Origin: Trichomonas vaginalis G3
Taxonomy: Eukaryota; Parabasalia; Trichomonadida; Trichomonadidae
Length of the DNA stretch: 64,000 nucleotides
NCBI RefSeq assembly: GCF_026262505.1
Contig: NC_067204.1
Coordinates: forward strand, 9,767,797-9,831,796
Direction of reading: 5' to 3'
Every line of letters starts with the position of its first letter. Position 1 is the stretch's first letter. The notes beneath the pieces are model-generated. The model saw only the letters and a program-made list of their open reading frames with translations, was not told the DNA's origin and searched no databases. Shown here piece after piece: positions 49,344 to 59,224 of the stretch. Position numbers and translations under genes: made by a program.

Positions 49344-50285
49344 TTACAAGCGTTTTACATGGTATATGTTGCGATGGTTCATGACTTTAAACAGTTTTGT
49401 AGCTTCTATTTCTTCACGAAGGATATCAAAAATTTTAACTATGCCGAAGGTTTCTTTATATTTCTTCTTGACATCAGATAATAGGAAATCGTCAGCAGTT
49501 GGATAGTTTTTGTTCAGAAATGTCAACATATCCATTTTATCTTCTGCTGGTTTCTCTACTTCTTTCTTTAAGTCAGCATAGTCGTTTCTCATACGTTCTA
49601 TCTCTTTGACGGAGTAGTTATATTTCCTCATTGCTGCTTTACATTTTGAACATTGCGGATTCATTTTTGCGTTATACATTGAAATTTGACCTGCTAGAAC
49701 AACTAAGGCGTCAATGGTTTTCTTTAACTCAAAAGCTGCTGGTTTTAACTGTTCATGCCATACCTTACCTCTTCTATCTTTATCTCTTATTTCCCAAACA
49801 CATTCAGCAACTAATGAAACAAAGTTGTCGTATGTCTTAAACTCCCCAGATTTATATATGTCAGAGATGTTCTTATATACCATGTCGCAATCTTTGTCCA
49901 TAACTTTATGGTTGCAATGATATCCTAGAAACTCATAGTTTACTTTACGTATGAACTTCTTTATTTCTACTGAGTCAGTTGGTTTCACTTCTATTTCATC
50001 GAATTCATGAATAGTGAGCTTTTGTTGTTGGATTTCAGGCAATTTGGGTAAATGGTCAATAATGTCCTGCATGTCATAAAGATACTGTTCATTTGTTTCA
50101 TCTTTCGCACTACAGTCTAAATTACTTGTTAAAAGTTCTTGCTTAATTCTTTGTATTTCTGTCTCAAAAGTATATGAAGAAGGAATGAAGCTTTTCATCT
50201 CTACTAACATAGATGTTGGATTCATAACTAAAGAGTTTGGTGAAGTTGTTGTTTGAAGTGTTGTAGAACCTATTGTTGAAATCAT
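49344..50285 (-). CDS. Maverick unknown protein, 313 aa
   Basis: Ser/Thr-rich start (MISTIGSTTLQTTTSPNS), central helical region with a CSKC pair (about 213-216, MNPQCSKCKAAMRKYNY), then a possible winged-helix end (KKYKETFGIVKIFDILREEI, FKVMNHRNIYHVKRL). Could bind DNA. It is enclosed by the 51-bp inverted repeats. The leader TTTGTATGTAAAGA-like sequence is shared with the two genes to its left. Frame whole; family unknown. Confidence 0.6.
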   Translation of the reverse strand: MISTIGSTTLQTTTSPNSLVMNPTSMLVEMKSFIPSSYTFETEIQRIKQELLTSNLDCSAKDETNEQYLYDMQDIIDHLPKLPEIQQQKLTIHEFDEIEVKPTDSVEIKKFIRKVNYEFLGYHCNHKVMDKDCDMVYKNISDIYKSGEFKTYDNFVSLVAECVWEIRDKDRRGKVWHEQLKPAAFELKKTIDALVVLAGQISMYNAKMNPQCSKCKAAMRKYNYSVKEIERMRNDYADLKKEVEKPAEDKMDMLTFLNKNYPTADDFLLSDVKKKYKETFGIVKIFDILREEIEATKLFKVMNHRNIYHVKRL

Positions 50286-50387
50286 ATCTTTACATACAAG
50301 ATAAAAATTTTTCTTAGAAAAAAATTAGCGTTATTTTTCTTTCATAAGGAAATGTCAAAAATTCATGATTTTCGAGAGTTTTAGACC

Positions 50388-50438
50388 ATGTTAGAAAAGT
50401 GGTTAGAAAACGGGTGAGATCTAACATGCTAACATAAA
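50388..50438 (-). repeat. 51-bp inverted repeat, right arm, inside the Maverick
   Basis: Partner of 49280-49330, about 1.06 kb away. Confidence 0.85.
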
Positions 50439-50449
50439 CATGATTTTTG

Positions 50450-50517
50450 TTCATGGACTTCGTCCTCGCCGCTTCGGTCTGAAAGACCTCAGGACTCAAA
50501 GAGTCCGTTTGCGTCTT
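50450..50517. other. Three consecutive GC-rich stem-loops in the Maverick
   Basis: GGAC-TTC-GTCC, GGTCT-GA-AGACC-like, and GGACTC-AAA-GAGTCC follow one another in a gene-poor stretch of the element. They may be an RNA structure, terminator or packaging-type signal. No family recognised. Confidence 0.4.
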
Positions 50518-50595
50518 TATGACAAAAATAAATGGTACCATTAATAATATCATGACTGTTCTCATTCATGTCTGATTTACATCTAATGAAAAAGT

Positions 50596-50778
50596 TTAGA
50601 AGAATTTTCTTATTTCTGGCTTATTTTTGTCTTTCCAGTACTCCCGCTCTAATGGTCCCAGATGTGTTGTCATTGACTCTCTCAAGTTCTTAGATGGTAT
50701 AACATCTTCAACGCCTCCTTCATATCTTACTTTATAAGTGTCATCGTTTATGTTATAGCCAAGTATTTCAATAACCAC
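50596..50778 (-). CDS. Maverick small SH3-like protein or domain
   Basis: MVIEILGYNINDDTYKVRYE, GGVEDVIPSKNLRESMTTHL. Short beta-rich piece like a Tudor/SH3-type barrel; upstream sequence in the same frame looks coding too, so this may be the end of a longer fossil gene. Confidence 0.4.
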   Translation of the reverse strand: MVIEILGYNINDDTYKVRYEGGVEDVIPSKNLRESMTTHLGPLEREYWKDKNKPEIRKFF

Positions 50779-50904
50779 TCCTCGCTTTGCTTCGTCAATG
50801 GTTTCAGCAAGTTTGCCATTCCTACTTTCAACTAATTTATGTCGAGGGTAAAACGCAATAGAGTCGTCAGCAGCTTCATTGAACTCTATACCATGCGTAA
50901 ACTG

Positions 50905-52016
50905 TCATGTAAGGTGGCATGTATTCTTTACCTTGTCCCGTTGTTTGTGTATATCCTGAAACGAAATGTGTATGGTTTCCTTCTCCTGAGTGTCACTCCA
51001 GTAACAATTTATAGCAAACTTAACGTCGTCTTTAACATCATATCCTTTACCTTTTGTCATTCCTGACCAATCCCAATATCTATGCTTATGCCAACCCGCT
51101 TGAGATGTACTTAAATCTATGTAGTGACTGTGTGCAGGTAAATTTTCACCTGTAATCGTTTTACTTCCACCCATTTCCTTTGAAGAGTTAGCACAATACA
51201 AAAACTTGTCGACTATTTGTTCCCATGCACCAACACCAAACATTACTTGAGGACCTCTTGCATCCATAGACGTATAAATAGAACCTACTGGGTTCATTAA
51301 ATCAAACATATGAGATAATATAGGATTGTCTATTTTGAACTTAAAATATAGTGCAACTATTTCAGGTTTCTTCTGGTTTGTGTCGGAATATTTTTTATAA
51401 TATAATCTTATGTTTTCAGGGTAGGTAAAATCTTGACTATAAATTTATTTTTGTCATCTATATAATAATATACTATTCTTGTTTTTTCTATTGCATTATA
51501 TCTTTTATATCTATAATAATCTAAATATAATGTTAGCTTTTGTTCATCTACATGTGGTGTTCTGACATCATCTCCATAGTCATAATAATATGGTGCTGGA
51601 GCTAGGTTAGACAATGTCATATCTGTCATTTCATAAACTCTTAAATATTTCTTTTGTTCGTCTCCATATAAGTTTAAGTAACAGTTGTTGTCTAATGGAA
51701 CTTTAACTTGTGTACCATCATTCTTTATATAGCTTACATACATTTCATTGTTATTTTTCGGAATGAGTTTACACCGCATACCATTTCTTAAGGACTGTAC
51801 AAACTGCCATCTAAAATATTTGTTTTCTTCATAGATAGAAACATCCCCAACAATAGTTTCAATATTTTTTGTTGTTCCTATCATATTTGTTAATTCAGGG
51901 CTAACATTAACTTTAACATTTTGAATAATTCGTGATTTATCATCATTTACGTTATAACCAACCGTAATCTCTGCTTTTGCGTTTGTGTTCTTTTGACTTG
52001 TGAAACGTCTTCTCAT
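50905..52016 (-). pseudogene. Maverick fibre/tail-collar-like protein (broken)
   Basis: The N-terminal part is beta-rich with no family recognised (MRRRFTSQKNTNAKAEITVG). The C-terminal part has PVGSIYTSMDARGPQVMFGV, GAWEQIVDKFLYCANSS and GENLPAHSHYIDL, which resembles phage tail-collar / fibre tip modules (PVGSIY.S.....P...FGG.WE.i...FL...........G....t...e.mP.H.H). Suggests a receptor-binding fibre. The region is broken, at least one break. Confidence 0.6.
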
Positions 52017-52100
52017 TTATAATTGAATAAAAAAAAGAAAAATATATTTAAAGTTTTATTTAGTTGTTACGGTAATATCCCAAGGTTCATCCTTGTTTGC

Positions 52101-53000
52101 TTATACTTTCTTTGTAACTGCACCAATTATGTTATTGATATTGCTTTGAGTTTCTTCCAGTCTTATTTTATCATTTACAATATCTTTAATCATTTCATTA
52201 CATGCATTCTTAAAATCATCTGATTTTTCTAATTTACGTCTATCACTTTCTTTAATTAAATCAAAGTTATAACCTTGTTGAGAATAAAGTGGTTTCTTTA
52301 TCAATTCCTTGAACGCTTCTGAAAGTGAAGATGAAGAAATTCTTGCCACTTGAATTGGTTTAAATTCTGCTTTCATTGCTTCTTTCTGTTCATTGAACAC
52401 TGGATCGAATAAAGCAACTTTAAAGAATTTCTTAGCTGGAATTTCGGGTCTAATATTTGCATATTGACCATCAAACTGGTTAGAATATCGTGGTAATCCA
52501 TCCGGTCCCTCTTCAATAGCATTTAATTCTGCATTGAAATAAGAATATGGATTATAACGGTATGAATTAATTGGACCATGTTCACCTTCTCCAATGTGTT
52601 GTTTAACAGCTTTTCCATTTTCATCAAATTGCATAGGATAACGTTCATTATATGCTTTACGTTTAGGATAATCAGTTATAGTTAATTTGTAACCATTTAT
52701 GACTTTAATATTACCTTGACCATCAGTAACGAAAACTTCATTTATACCATCAGGTTTTCCATTTGGTCCTGTAATGTCTGCTTCATGTGCTTCCCAATTT
52801 GGTCCATGACGTTTGGCATATGCTTGAGCTTCTGGTAATGTTAAAACGTTTCTCATTTGTTTAACATCTTTTTGAAGACCAGCAACAATATGAACTAATT
52901 CTTTCATTCCATCGGGAACTTTCATAGTTCTATTATATGCACCCTTTTTGTTTGTTCCTTGTTTTAATGGAACCTGTAGAAGATTTGCTATTTCTGTCAT
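52101..53000 (-). CDS. Maverick virion-type protein of unknown function, 299 aa
   Basis: [20 protein letters not shown] start; a helix with hydrophobic heptads ([20 protein letters not shown]); a Gly/Asn-rich middle ([20 protein letters not shown]) and a helical end. Located beside the packaging ATPase and capsid genes on the same strand, where minor capsid proteins usually lie, so that is the inferred role. Frame whole. Confidence 0.55.
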   Translation of the reverse strand: MTEIANLLQVPLKQGTNKKGAYNRTMKVPDGMKELVHIVAGLQKDVKQMRNVLTLPEAQAYAKRHGPNWEAHEADITGPNGKPDGINEVFVTDGQGNIKVINGYKLTITDYPKRKAYNERYPMQFDENGKAVKQHIGEGEHGPINSYRYNPYSYFNAELNAIEEGPDGLPRYSNQFDGQYANIRPEIPAKKFFKVALFDPVFNEQKEAMKAEFKPIQVARISSSSLSEAFKELIKKPLYSQQGYNFDLIKESDRRKLEKSDDFKNACNEMIKDIVNDKIRLEETQSNINNIIGAVTKKV

Positions 53001-53040
53001 GTTTAATTATAAATAAAAAATAAAAATTAATTATAAAAAG

Positions 53041-53868
53041 TTAATCAAATTTAACACCTCCTTTATTTAAATCAACTATTATTTTTCCATGTTCACCTAA
53101 TTGTTGATATTGTGTGTAAAGTTCATTAATGCTCATTGGTAAATTCACTTGATAAAGCATAACGTTCAACTGTTGACGACTAAAACCACTGAAAATGAAA
53201 AGGGTGGACAGGTTTGATTTAATGTTTGTGCTTAATGCTTTGAAATATTGAACAGCCATAAAGAATGAACATTGAATATGTCGACATTGAGTTAATAATT
53301 GATTAAAATATGATTTCTCATTAGTTATTAGTTTTGATTTCACGGCATCATCTAGAAAAATTAGTGAATGCAAAAATTCTTTATCAAAATTTGAAATAGA
53401 AAGTGTTTCAAATAATTCATCCCGTTGTTTATCAATAATTTTATCCTCTAATCCTTGCTTCTTGATTGTATTATATAATTCTTTATACATTAAAAAGTTT
53501 TTTAAATAATCTTCTGCTTCTTCTTGTGATAAATAAATAATTGGAATTTTGATTAAATGCTTTAAAGATTCAAATGTATCATCTGAAGGTGAACCTGAAC
53601 GGTTGATATAAATTAACACATGTGAATATGTGGAAGTGTTAGCAATAATGATAATTTGTTTTAATATCGTTAATGTTTTACCTTTATTTTGTTTACCAAT
53701 TGCTGCAGTGATTGAATTTAAGTAACATTCAGAATATGGAATTTTCATTAATTTTTCCTTAGATAGAGCATTTCTATTATCACTCAATGCTTCATTAATC
53801 ATATCATCTACGTATGTATTATATACTCCTGCTAATTCTTCATAAGGGGTGGATGAATTTAAATCCAT
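53041..53868 (-). CDS. Maverick packaging ATPase (A32/FtsK-HerA type)
   Basis: 275 residues. Walker A GKQNKGKT (about 57-64) after AAI, Walker B LIFLDDA (about 168-174), and a later SFFMAVQYF sensor-like strand (about 202-210), with FSGFSRQQLNVMLYQVNL near the end. This is the layout of the genome-packaging ATPase found in Polintons and related viruses. Neighbour of the capsid gene. Frame whole. Confidence 0.8.
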   Translation of the reverse strand: MDLNSSTPYEELAGVYNTYVDDMINEALSDNRNALSKEKLMKIPYSECYLNSITAAIGKQNKGKTLTILKQIIIIANTSTYSHVLIYINRSGSPSDDTFESLKHLIKIPIIYLSQEEAEDYLKNFLMYKELYNTIKKQGLEDKIIDKQRDELFETLSISNFDKEFLHSLIFLDDAVKSKLITNEKSYFNQLLTQCRHIQCSFFMAVQYFKALSTNIKSNLSTLFIFSGFSRQQLNVMLYQVNLPMSINELYTQYQQLGEHGKIIVDLNKGGVKFD

Positions 53869-53892
53869 TTAATCAAAAATAAATTTATAATT

Positions 53893-55533
53893 TTAAACAT
53901 TTCTATTCATCAATATTTCATCATATGAACTTCTATACTGTGATGGTGTACCTGTTGGATGATATTTCAAACCTTCATCCGGTGTCCATGTCCAATATGT
54001 AGTCCTAGTAAACCAAACCTGAGGAGGATTTGTCACCTTTGAACAGTAAGTGTCATTTTCACCCTGAATGATTGGATAAGCTTTCACTTGTACTGTAACT
54101 TGTGAGTTGAAAGTTTCTAATCCATCAAAGAATATACCCGCTCCATCACGTTGAACTGGAATAGTGCATAAGAATGAAGTTTGGTCTTTCCATGTTCTAG
54201 CTAATGGCGTGCCATCATCTGCATTCAGTGGTCTAGTTAATGAGTCCTCGTATTCTTCCGTGCATTCATTCACTCCATCTAAATCAGAAGCTTGAAGCAT
54301 ACGTGTAAAGAATATGTCACCCATTGTGGTCATCGCTTGATCGGGGAAGTTTCTGGAATCTATAGTGACCTGAAGACCTCGAAGCATTGGATTTTCTAAA
54401 ACCGTTCTTTGCATTGCATTCTTCGGAAATGTTAACACAACATCTGTAACATTATGAAGAGCGTATGAGAAATCTGAACTGATACCTTCAGGAGTGATGC
54501 AACCTCCATTTAGTGAACGAACGTCAATATGTTGAGCTGGAATCATGAATGGATCTTCCTTACTAAATAAACGTGGTATTGCTTTAACTGATTCTTCAAT
54601 TAAACCGTATCCTGGTGTAATGCATTTATCCTCTAAAACTTCCATCTTTGTGCATGAAATAATAACGTTATCAACTGTTGCGTCAGCAGATGTAGCGGCT
54701 AAGCTTGTAATTAATTTGGTAGGAAGTCCGATTTGTTGGAATTTACGATCATATTTATAAACATGATTCATAATCTTTTCATAATTTTCATCAGTTATCT
54801 TTTCATAAACGTAATTTTGTAAATCAGCAACTCTTAACGGGTCAACCTGACAAAATACTAAAGTATCCCTGAAAACATAATATTTAAGAATGATATCACC
54901 AAATGATTTAGGATAATCATCGAACGCCTGAAATGCTAACAAATCATTTACCGGAATAATCATATCAAAAGTGACATCAACTTCTTCATTTGCTTTCTTG
55001 AAAACTTCTGAAGGGTCAATATATTTACCACATACTGAGTTATCATATTTTTGAACATTATTATATAACGAATGAACAAACTTTTTAACTTTCCTTTCTG
55101 ATTTTGGTTTATATGTTGCAAATGCGAAAGATTCACGGGCGCAATCCATCTGAAGATAACCAGCATCACCTCTTTCGGTTTCTACTTCTAATTGTTTAAA
55201 GCTTTGATTTGATGATTTGTAACCAACGAATAAACGCATGCATTTAAAAGCGGCATCACATGTGAAAGCTTTATTTGAAACTAGAGTTGCTTTAACTTTG
55301 CGTTTAATATATGTGTCACCTAATTGGTTCACATCATGAGCCGGATTTGTAATTCTTAAATGAGTTTGTTTATCATCAAAATATGGAGTATCAGAGTCAT
55401 AGCATGAACTTTCAAGTTCTCTATAATATCTTCTACCGTCATTCTTTGCAAATATTTCATTTATCTTTTCGAATGAATGAAATACATTTCCATTAATCGG
55501 TTTGGTGTTTGGCACCAAATAGTTAGTCGTCAT
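53893..55533 (-). CDS. Maverick major capsid protein (probable double jelly-roll)
   Basis: 546 residues, beta-rich throughout, no membrane helix. The position next to the packaging ATPase, the size, and segments such as YIKRKVKATLVSNKAFTCDA, VDVTFDMIIPVNDLLAFQAF, DFSYALHNVTDVVLTFPKNA and VTVQVKAYPIIQGENDTYCS fit the double jelly-roll capsid proteins of Polintons. The fold is inferred from layout and composition. Frame whole. Confidence 0.7.
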   Translation of the reverse strand: MTTNYLVPNTKPINGNVFHSFEKINEIFAKNDGRRYYRELESSCYDSDTPYFDDKQTHLRITNPAHDVNQLGDTYIKRKVKATLVSNKAFTCDAAFKCMRLFVGYKSSNQSFKQLEVETERGDAGYLQMDCARESFAFATYKPKSERKVKKFVHSLYNNVQKYDNSVCGKYIDPSEVFKKANEEVDVTFDMIIPVNDLLAFQAFDDYPKSFGDIILKYYVFRDTLVFCQVDPLRVADLQNYVYEKITDENYEKIMNHVYKYDRKFQQIGLPTKLITSLAATSADATVDNVIISCTKMEVLEDKCITPGYGLIEESVKAIPRLFSKEDPFMIPAQHIDVRSLNGGCITPEGISSDFSYALHNVTDVVLTFPKNAMQRTVLENPMLRGLQVTIDSRNFPDQAMTTMGDIFFTRMLQASDLDGVNECTEEYEDSLTRPLNADDGTPLARTWKDQTSFLCTIPVQRDGAGIFFDGLETFNSQVTVQVKAYPIIQGENDTYCSKVTNPPQVWFTRTTYWTWTPDEGLKYHPTGTPSQYRSSYDEILMNRNV

Positions 55534-55603
55534 TTATTATTAAATAAAAAAATCAAAATTAAAAGATGGAAATGAATTTTTAATTTTAATGAAATAATCA
55601 ACT

Positions 55604-55819
55604 ATGGCTGCAGGTATATTTAAGAAACTGTGGGATAAAGTAAAAAGAGGAGCGAGTAAAGTTTGGGAAACATTGAAGAAAGGAGCAAATTGGATATTTA
55701 AGAATAAAGAAGCAATTAGTGACGTTGCTGAATCAATAACACCAAAAGCTGCCCCAATAAGAGAAATATTAAATAAAGGAGAAAAAGTTTATCAAAGACT
55801 ACAACCGATACTAAGATAA
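55604..55819 (+). CDS. Maverick small amphipathic basic protein, 71 aa
   Basis: MAAGIFKKLWDKVKRGASKV starts an amphipathic helix, followed by WETLKKGANWIFKNKEAISD. The N-terminus is clearly related to the protein at 55844-56080 on the other strand. Such helices occur in minor virion proteins that touch membranes; inferred only. Confidence 0.6.
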   Translation: MAAGIFKKLWDKVKRGASKVWETLKKGANWIFKNKEAISDVAESITPKAAPIREILNKGEKVYQRLQPILR

Positions 55820-55843
55820 AAATAATATTTATTTATTTTTCCA

Positions 55844-56080
55844 CTATCTACCTCCTATTTTATTAAGTATTCCTTCAGCAATTCCACCAACTGCGTTACC
55901 TGCTTGTGCTCCCATCGCCGGATTACCTGCTTTAGCACCTAATACTCCACCTATGATAGTTCCTGCCGTTTTCGCTACTGGTGCCAAAAAGTTTGCAATG
56001 GGTTTAATAATCTTTTGATGAACCCAACCCGCAGCTTTCTTAATTCCATCCCATAATTTTTTAAAGAATCCTGCCGCCAT
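55844..56080 (-). CDS. Maverick small amphipathic Gly/Ala-rich protein, 78 aa
   Basis: MAAGFFKKLWDGIKKAAGWV, then a Gly/Ala-rich hydrophobic part (AGTIIGGVLGAKAGNPAMGA). The shared start MAAGxFKKLWD shows that it is a paralogue of 55604-55819, converging on it tail to tail. May be a minor virion or membrane-active protein; inference. Confidence 0.6.
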   Translation of the reverse strand: MAAGFFKKLWDGIKKAAGWVHQKIIKPIANFLAPVAKTAGTIIGGVLGAKAGNPAMGAQAGNAVGGIAEGILNKIGGR

Positions 56081-56148
56081 TTCTGATTATTTCATTAAAA
56101 TTAAAAATATATTTCATCACTTATATTCTAATTTTTATTTAATGATAA

Positions 56149-56517
56149 ATGAAACCAATTTTAAAAATAAATGAAACAGAGGAGGAAGAAATAAATGAAA
56201 GTGAAAATGTTCAACAAAAAATAAACGTTGTTAAACCAATTACTGAAATAAAAATTTTTTCATCTGTTGAAGAATTTAATGACTATTATGCTAATAATAA
56301 AAAATTATTTGAAGAATTGACAACGTGTAAATTGAATAAAATGTTTAAAGTTGATGGATTCAAAATTTCAAAAATAAAAGGAGTGGTTAGTTTGAAATCT
56401 ATTCCTCAATCAAGAATCACCTCATTAATGAAAATAGATGATTTAACAAAAAGAATAGAAGAGATTGAAGAAAGAATGAATCAAATAATTGATTTCATAA
56501 ATTCAAATAATCATTAG
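56149..56517 (+). CDS. Maverick unknown acidic coiled-coil protein, 122 aa
   Basis: Acidic start (NETEEEEINESENVQQ), central globular part (FSSVEEFNDYYANNKKLFEE) and C-terminal coil (DDLTKRIEEIEERMNQIIDF). Last gene before the right terminal repeat. Family unknown. Confidence 0.5.
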   Translation: MKPILKINETEEEEINESENVQQKINVVKPITEIKIFSSVEEFNDYYANNKKLFEELTTCKLNKMFKVDGFKISKIKGVVSLKSIPQSRITSLMKIDDLTKRIEEIEERMNQIIDFINSNNH

Positions 56518-56692
56518 TTTCTTAAAGTTCAATGTTGATTCTGAGACATAATTTTTAAAGTTTATTTTTTAAAAATTTTTTTATTTTTTTATTTTTTATT
56601 TCATTATGGTAGTGAATCTTTTATTCATGAAAATAATTATTTCTAATTTCTTTTACTCGTATATGAGGTCTTTGATTATGACTCCATTGATT

Positions 56693-56999
56693 CCATTCAG
56701 GATTTAAACAATGTTTAATTAATCGCGGAATATCTGACATCATCTATATATAGCTTCTTTTATAAAAGATAAAAAATAAATTATTTTAAATTAATGTTAA
56801 TTTTTTAAAAATGTGTTTAGTATATAAATATTTATTACTAATTTATTTAATAATGTCGCGCTTTTCTTACGAATTCATGACTTAAAAAACGTAAGAAAAA
56901 ATTTTTATATCATCTATATATAGAAGATGTGAAAATATACCTTCATCTATATATAGACGTAACAAAAAAAGTCACACAACCCTTCCACATATACTACTG
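56693..56999 (-). repeat. Maverick right terminal inverted repeat
   Basis: Partner of 40328-40632. Just inside it (about 56560-56692) lies a shortened copy of the terminal gene found at the left end. Confidence 0.9.
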
Positions 57000-57001
57000 A
57001 A

Positions 57002-57598
57002 CTTTACGAAAAGATATCAAATGAATTCTCATGCCTAATCAAACCGAAAAATGAGAAATTGGCTACGCTTCTACATTATAAAGGTTTAAAATTTGAAAAT
57101 TTCAAACCTAAAATGAAAGAAGAAATCCTGAATTTGTATTCAACAGAAACTCCTTTATACTATATTCAATGGGATAAAGTTGATGATCTTAAGAGTAAAT
57201 TCCCAAACCTTGATATTAAAAAGGAGATTAATAAAATCACACCACTTGATTGCTCAATTAAATATGGCTCGGAATTGTGTTTCAATTACTTTAAAAATTT
57301 AGGAGCTCTATACACTAATTACTCCGAAAAATATGCGGTTCAAGGCGGAAATAGTAGCATTTTTATGCAAATGATTGAAGATGGTAAATCATTTGATAAC
57401 ATGATTAATACAGCATTGGATTATCGAAACTATGAAATTGCAGAGTATCTTAAATCAAATTTTGGACAAACTTTTGATTCAATAGCAGAAAGTATGTATT
57501 TCGGAAATTATGATGTTGCATCTTATTTACTTTCTAATGGAGAAGATATCAACAAAATTTATATTCTCTTTATTTTCACATTTTTCATTGCTTTATAA
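57002..57598 (+). pseudogene. DUF3447-type gene, 3' part after the Maverick
   Basis: Continues the frame of 40182-40327: LYEKISNEFSCLIKPKNEKL, ATLLHYKGLKFENFKPKMKE, LYYIQWDKVDDLKSKFPNLD, NKITPLDCSIKYGSELCFNY, then ankyrin-type repeats (YRNYEIAEYLKSNF, FGNYDVASYLLSNGEDIN). This is the classical DUF3447 layout. The frame ends in low-complexity sequence at 57598, where the ankyrin array gives way to a minisatellite. Confidence 0.75.
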
Positions 57599-59116
57599 AA
57601 TTATCATTCTTTTCATATTCATTATTATTTTATGAAATTCTCTCAATATTAATGAATGCCCTCTTAGCATTGCAATCAAAGCGAATTCAATAGAAATTGT
57701 CAAGTTCTTAGTTGAACATGGTTCAGATGTTAACATGAAGCTTATTTTCTTTCTTTTCATATTTATCAATGTTTTACAGAATTTTCTTTCTTTTCATATT
57801 TATCAATGTTTTATAGAATTCTTTTTCTTTTTATGTTTATCATTGTTTTATAAAATTCTATTTCTTTTGACATTTATAATTGTTTTATTACATTATCTTT
57901 CTTTTCATATTTATCATTGTTTTATAGTATTCTCTTTTTCTTCATATTTATCAATGTTTTATGAAATTCTCTTTCTTTTCATATTTATCAATGTTTTATG
58001 AAATCCTCTTTCTTTTCATATTTATCAATGTTTTATTACATTATCTTTTTCTTCATATTTATCAATGTTTTATGAAATTCTCTTTCTTTTCATATTTATC
58101 ATTGTTTTATAGTATTCTCTTTTTCTTCATATTTATTAATGTTTTATGAAATCCTCTTTCTTTTCATATTTATCATTGTTTTATGAAATTCTTTTTCTTT
58201 TCATATTTATCATTGTTTTATAAAATTCTATTTCTTTTCATATTTATCATTGTTTTATTGCATTCTCTTTCTTTTCATATTTATCATTGTTTTATATAAT
58301 TATCTTTCTTTTAATATTCATCATTATTTTATGAAATTCTCTCAATATTAATGAATGCCCTCTTAGCATTGCAATCAAAGCGAATTCAATAGAAATTGTC
58401 AAGTTCTTAGTTGAACATGGTTCAGATGTTAACATGAAGCTCATTTTCTTTCTTTTCATATTTATCAATGTTTTACAGAATTTTCTTTCTTTTCATATTT
58501 ATCATTGTGTTATGAAAACCTCTTTCTTTTCGTATTTATCATTGTTTTATAAAATTCTCTTTCTTTTCATATTTATCAATGTTTTATGAAATCCTCTTTC
58601 TTTTCATATTTATCAATGTTTTATTACATTATCTTTTTCTTCATATTTATCATTGTTTTATATAATTATCTTTCTTTTCATATTTATCATTGTTTTATGA
58701 AATTCTCTTTCTTTTCATATTTATCATTATTTTTATAAAATTCTCTTTCTTTTCATATTTATAATTGTTTTACAGAGTTTTCTTTCTTTATATATTTATC
58801 ATTATTTTATTGGATTCTCTTTTCATATTTATCATTGCTTTATACAGTTCTTTTTCTTTTTATATTTAAATTTGTTTTATAAAATCTTTATTCTTTTCAT
58901 ATTTATCAATGTTTTATGAAATTATCTTTCTTTTAATATTCATCATTATTTTATTGCATTCTCTTTCTTTTCATATTTATCATTGTTTTATATAATTATC
59001 TTTCTTTTAATATTCATCATTATTTTATGAAATTCTCTCAATATTAATGAATGCCCTCTTAGCATTGCAATCAAAGCGAATTCAATAGAAATTGTCAAGT
59101 TCTTAGTCGAGCATGG
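57599..59116. repeat. 37-bp minisatellite within a ~700-bp higher-order repeat carrying ankyrin pieces
   Basis: The unit TTCTTTTCATATTTATCATT plus GTTTTATGAAATTCTCT is about 37 bp (CATATTTATC at 57906, 57943, 57980, 58017). It is repeated about fifteen times in each of two blocks. The blocks are separated by one ankyrin segment (ECPLSIAIKANSIEIVKFLV, EHGSDVN) at 57651, 58350 and 59046, giving a higher-order period of 696-699 bp. Long frames in the blocks arise from the repeat, not from coding. Confidence 0.85.
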
Positions 59117-59224
59117 TTAAACAAAATATAAATGTCACAGAAGATAAGAATAAAGCGCATTTATGCATATGCTTATGACAATTAAAATTTTTAATATATG
59201 TTCAAATTAAACATGTAGTTTTGT

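Larger units (their letters stand above)
40328..56999. mobile_element. Maverick/Polinton element, about 16.7 kb
   Basis: Defined by ~305-bp terminal inverted repeats (left 40328-40632, right 56693-56999) that begin CAGTAGTATATGTGG. The flanks share AACT, or GAACT if the terminal base is assigned to the target; the element sits inside a host DUF3447-type gene. Parts in order: terminal gene, two small genes, protein-primed DNA polymerase B, integrase (plus strand); KilA-N/GIY-YIG gene, an unknown gene, fibre-like region, unknown virion-type gene, packaging ATPase and capsid protein (minus strand); small basic proteins on both strands. I see no cysteine protease. It is broken in several core genes (roughly five or six breaks overall) while others are open. 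The terminal repeats differ at only about six places, so it is a rather young copy. Confidence 0.93.

Noticed and set aside
57735-58149. Long Phe/Leu-rich frames in the minisatellite
   Set aside because: The 37-bp period makes them; composition is low-complexity and no domain is visible.
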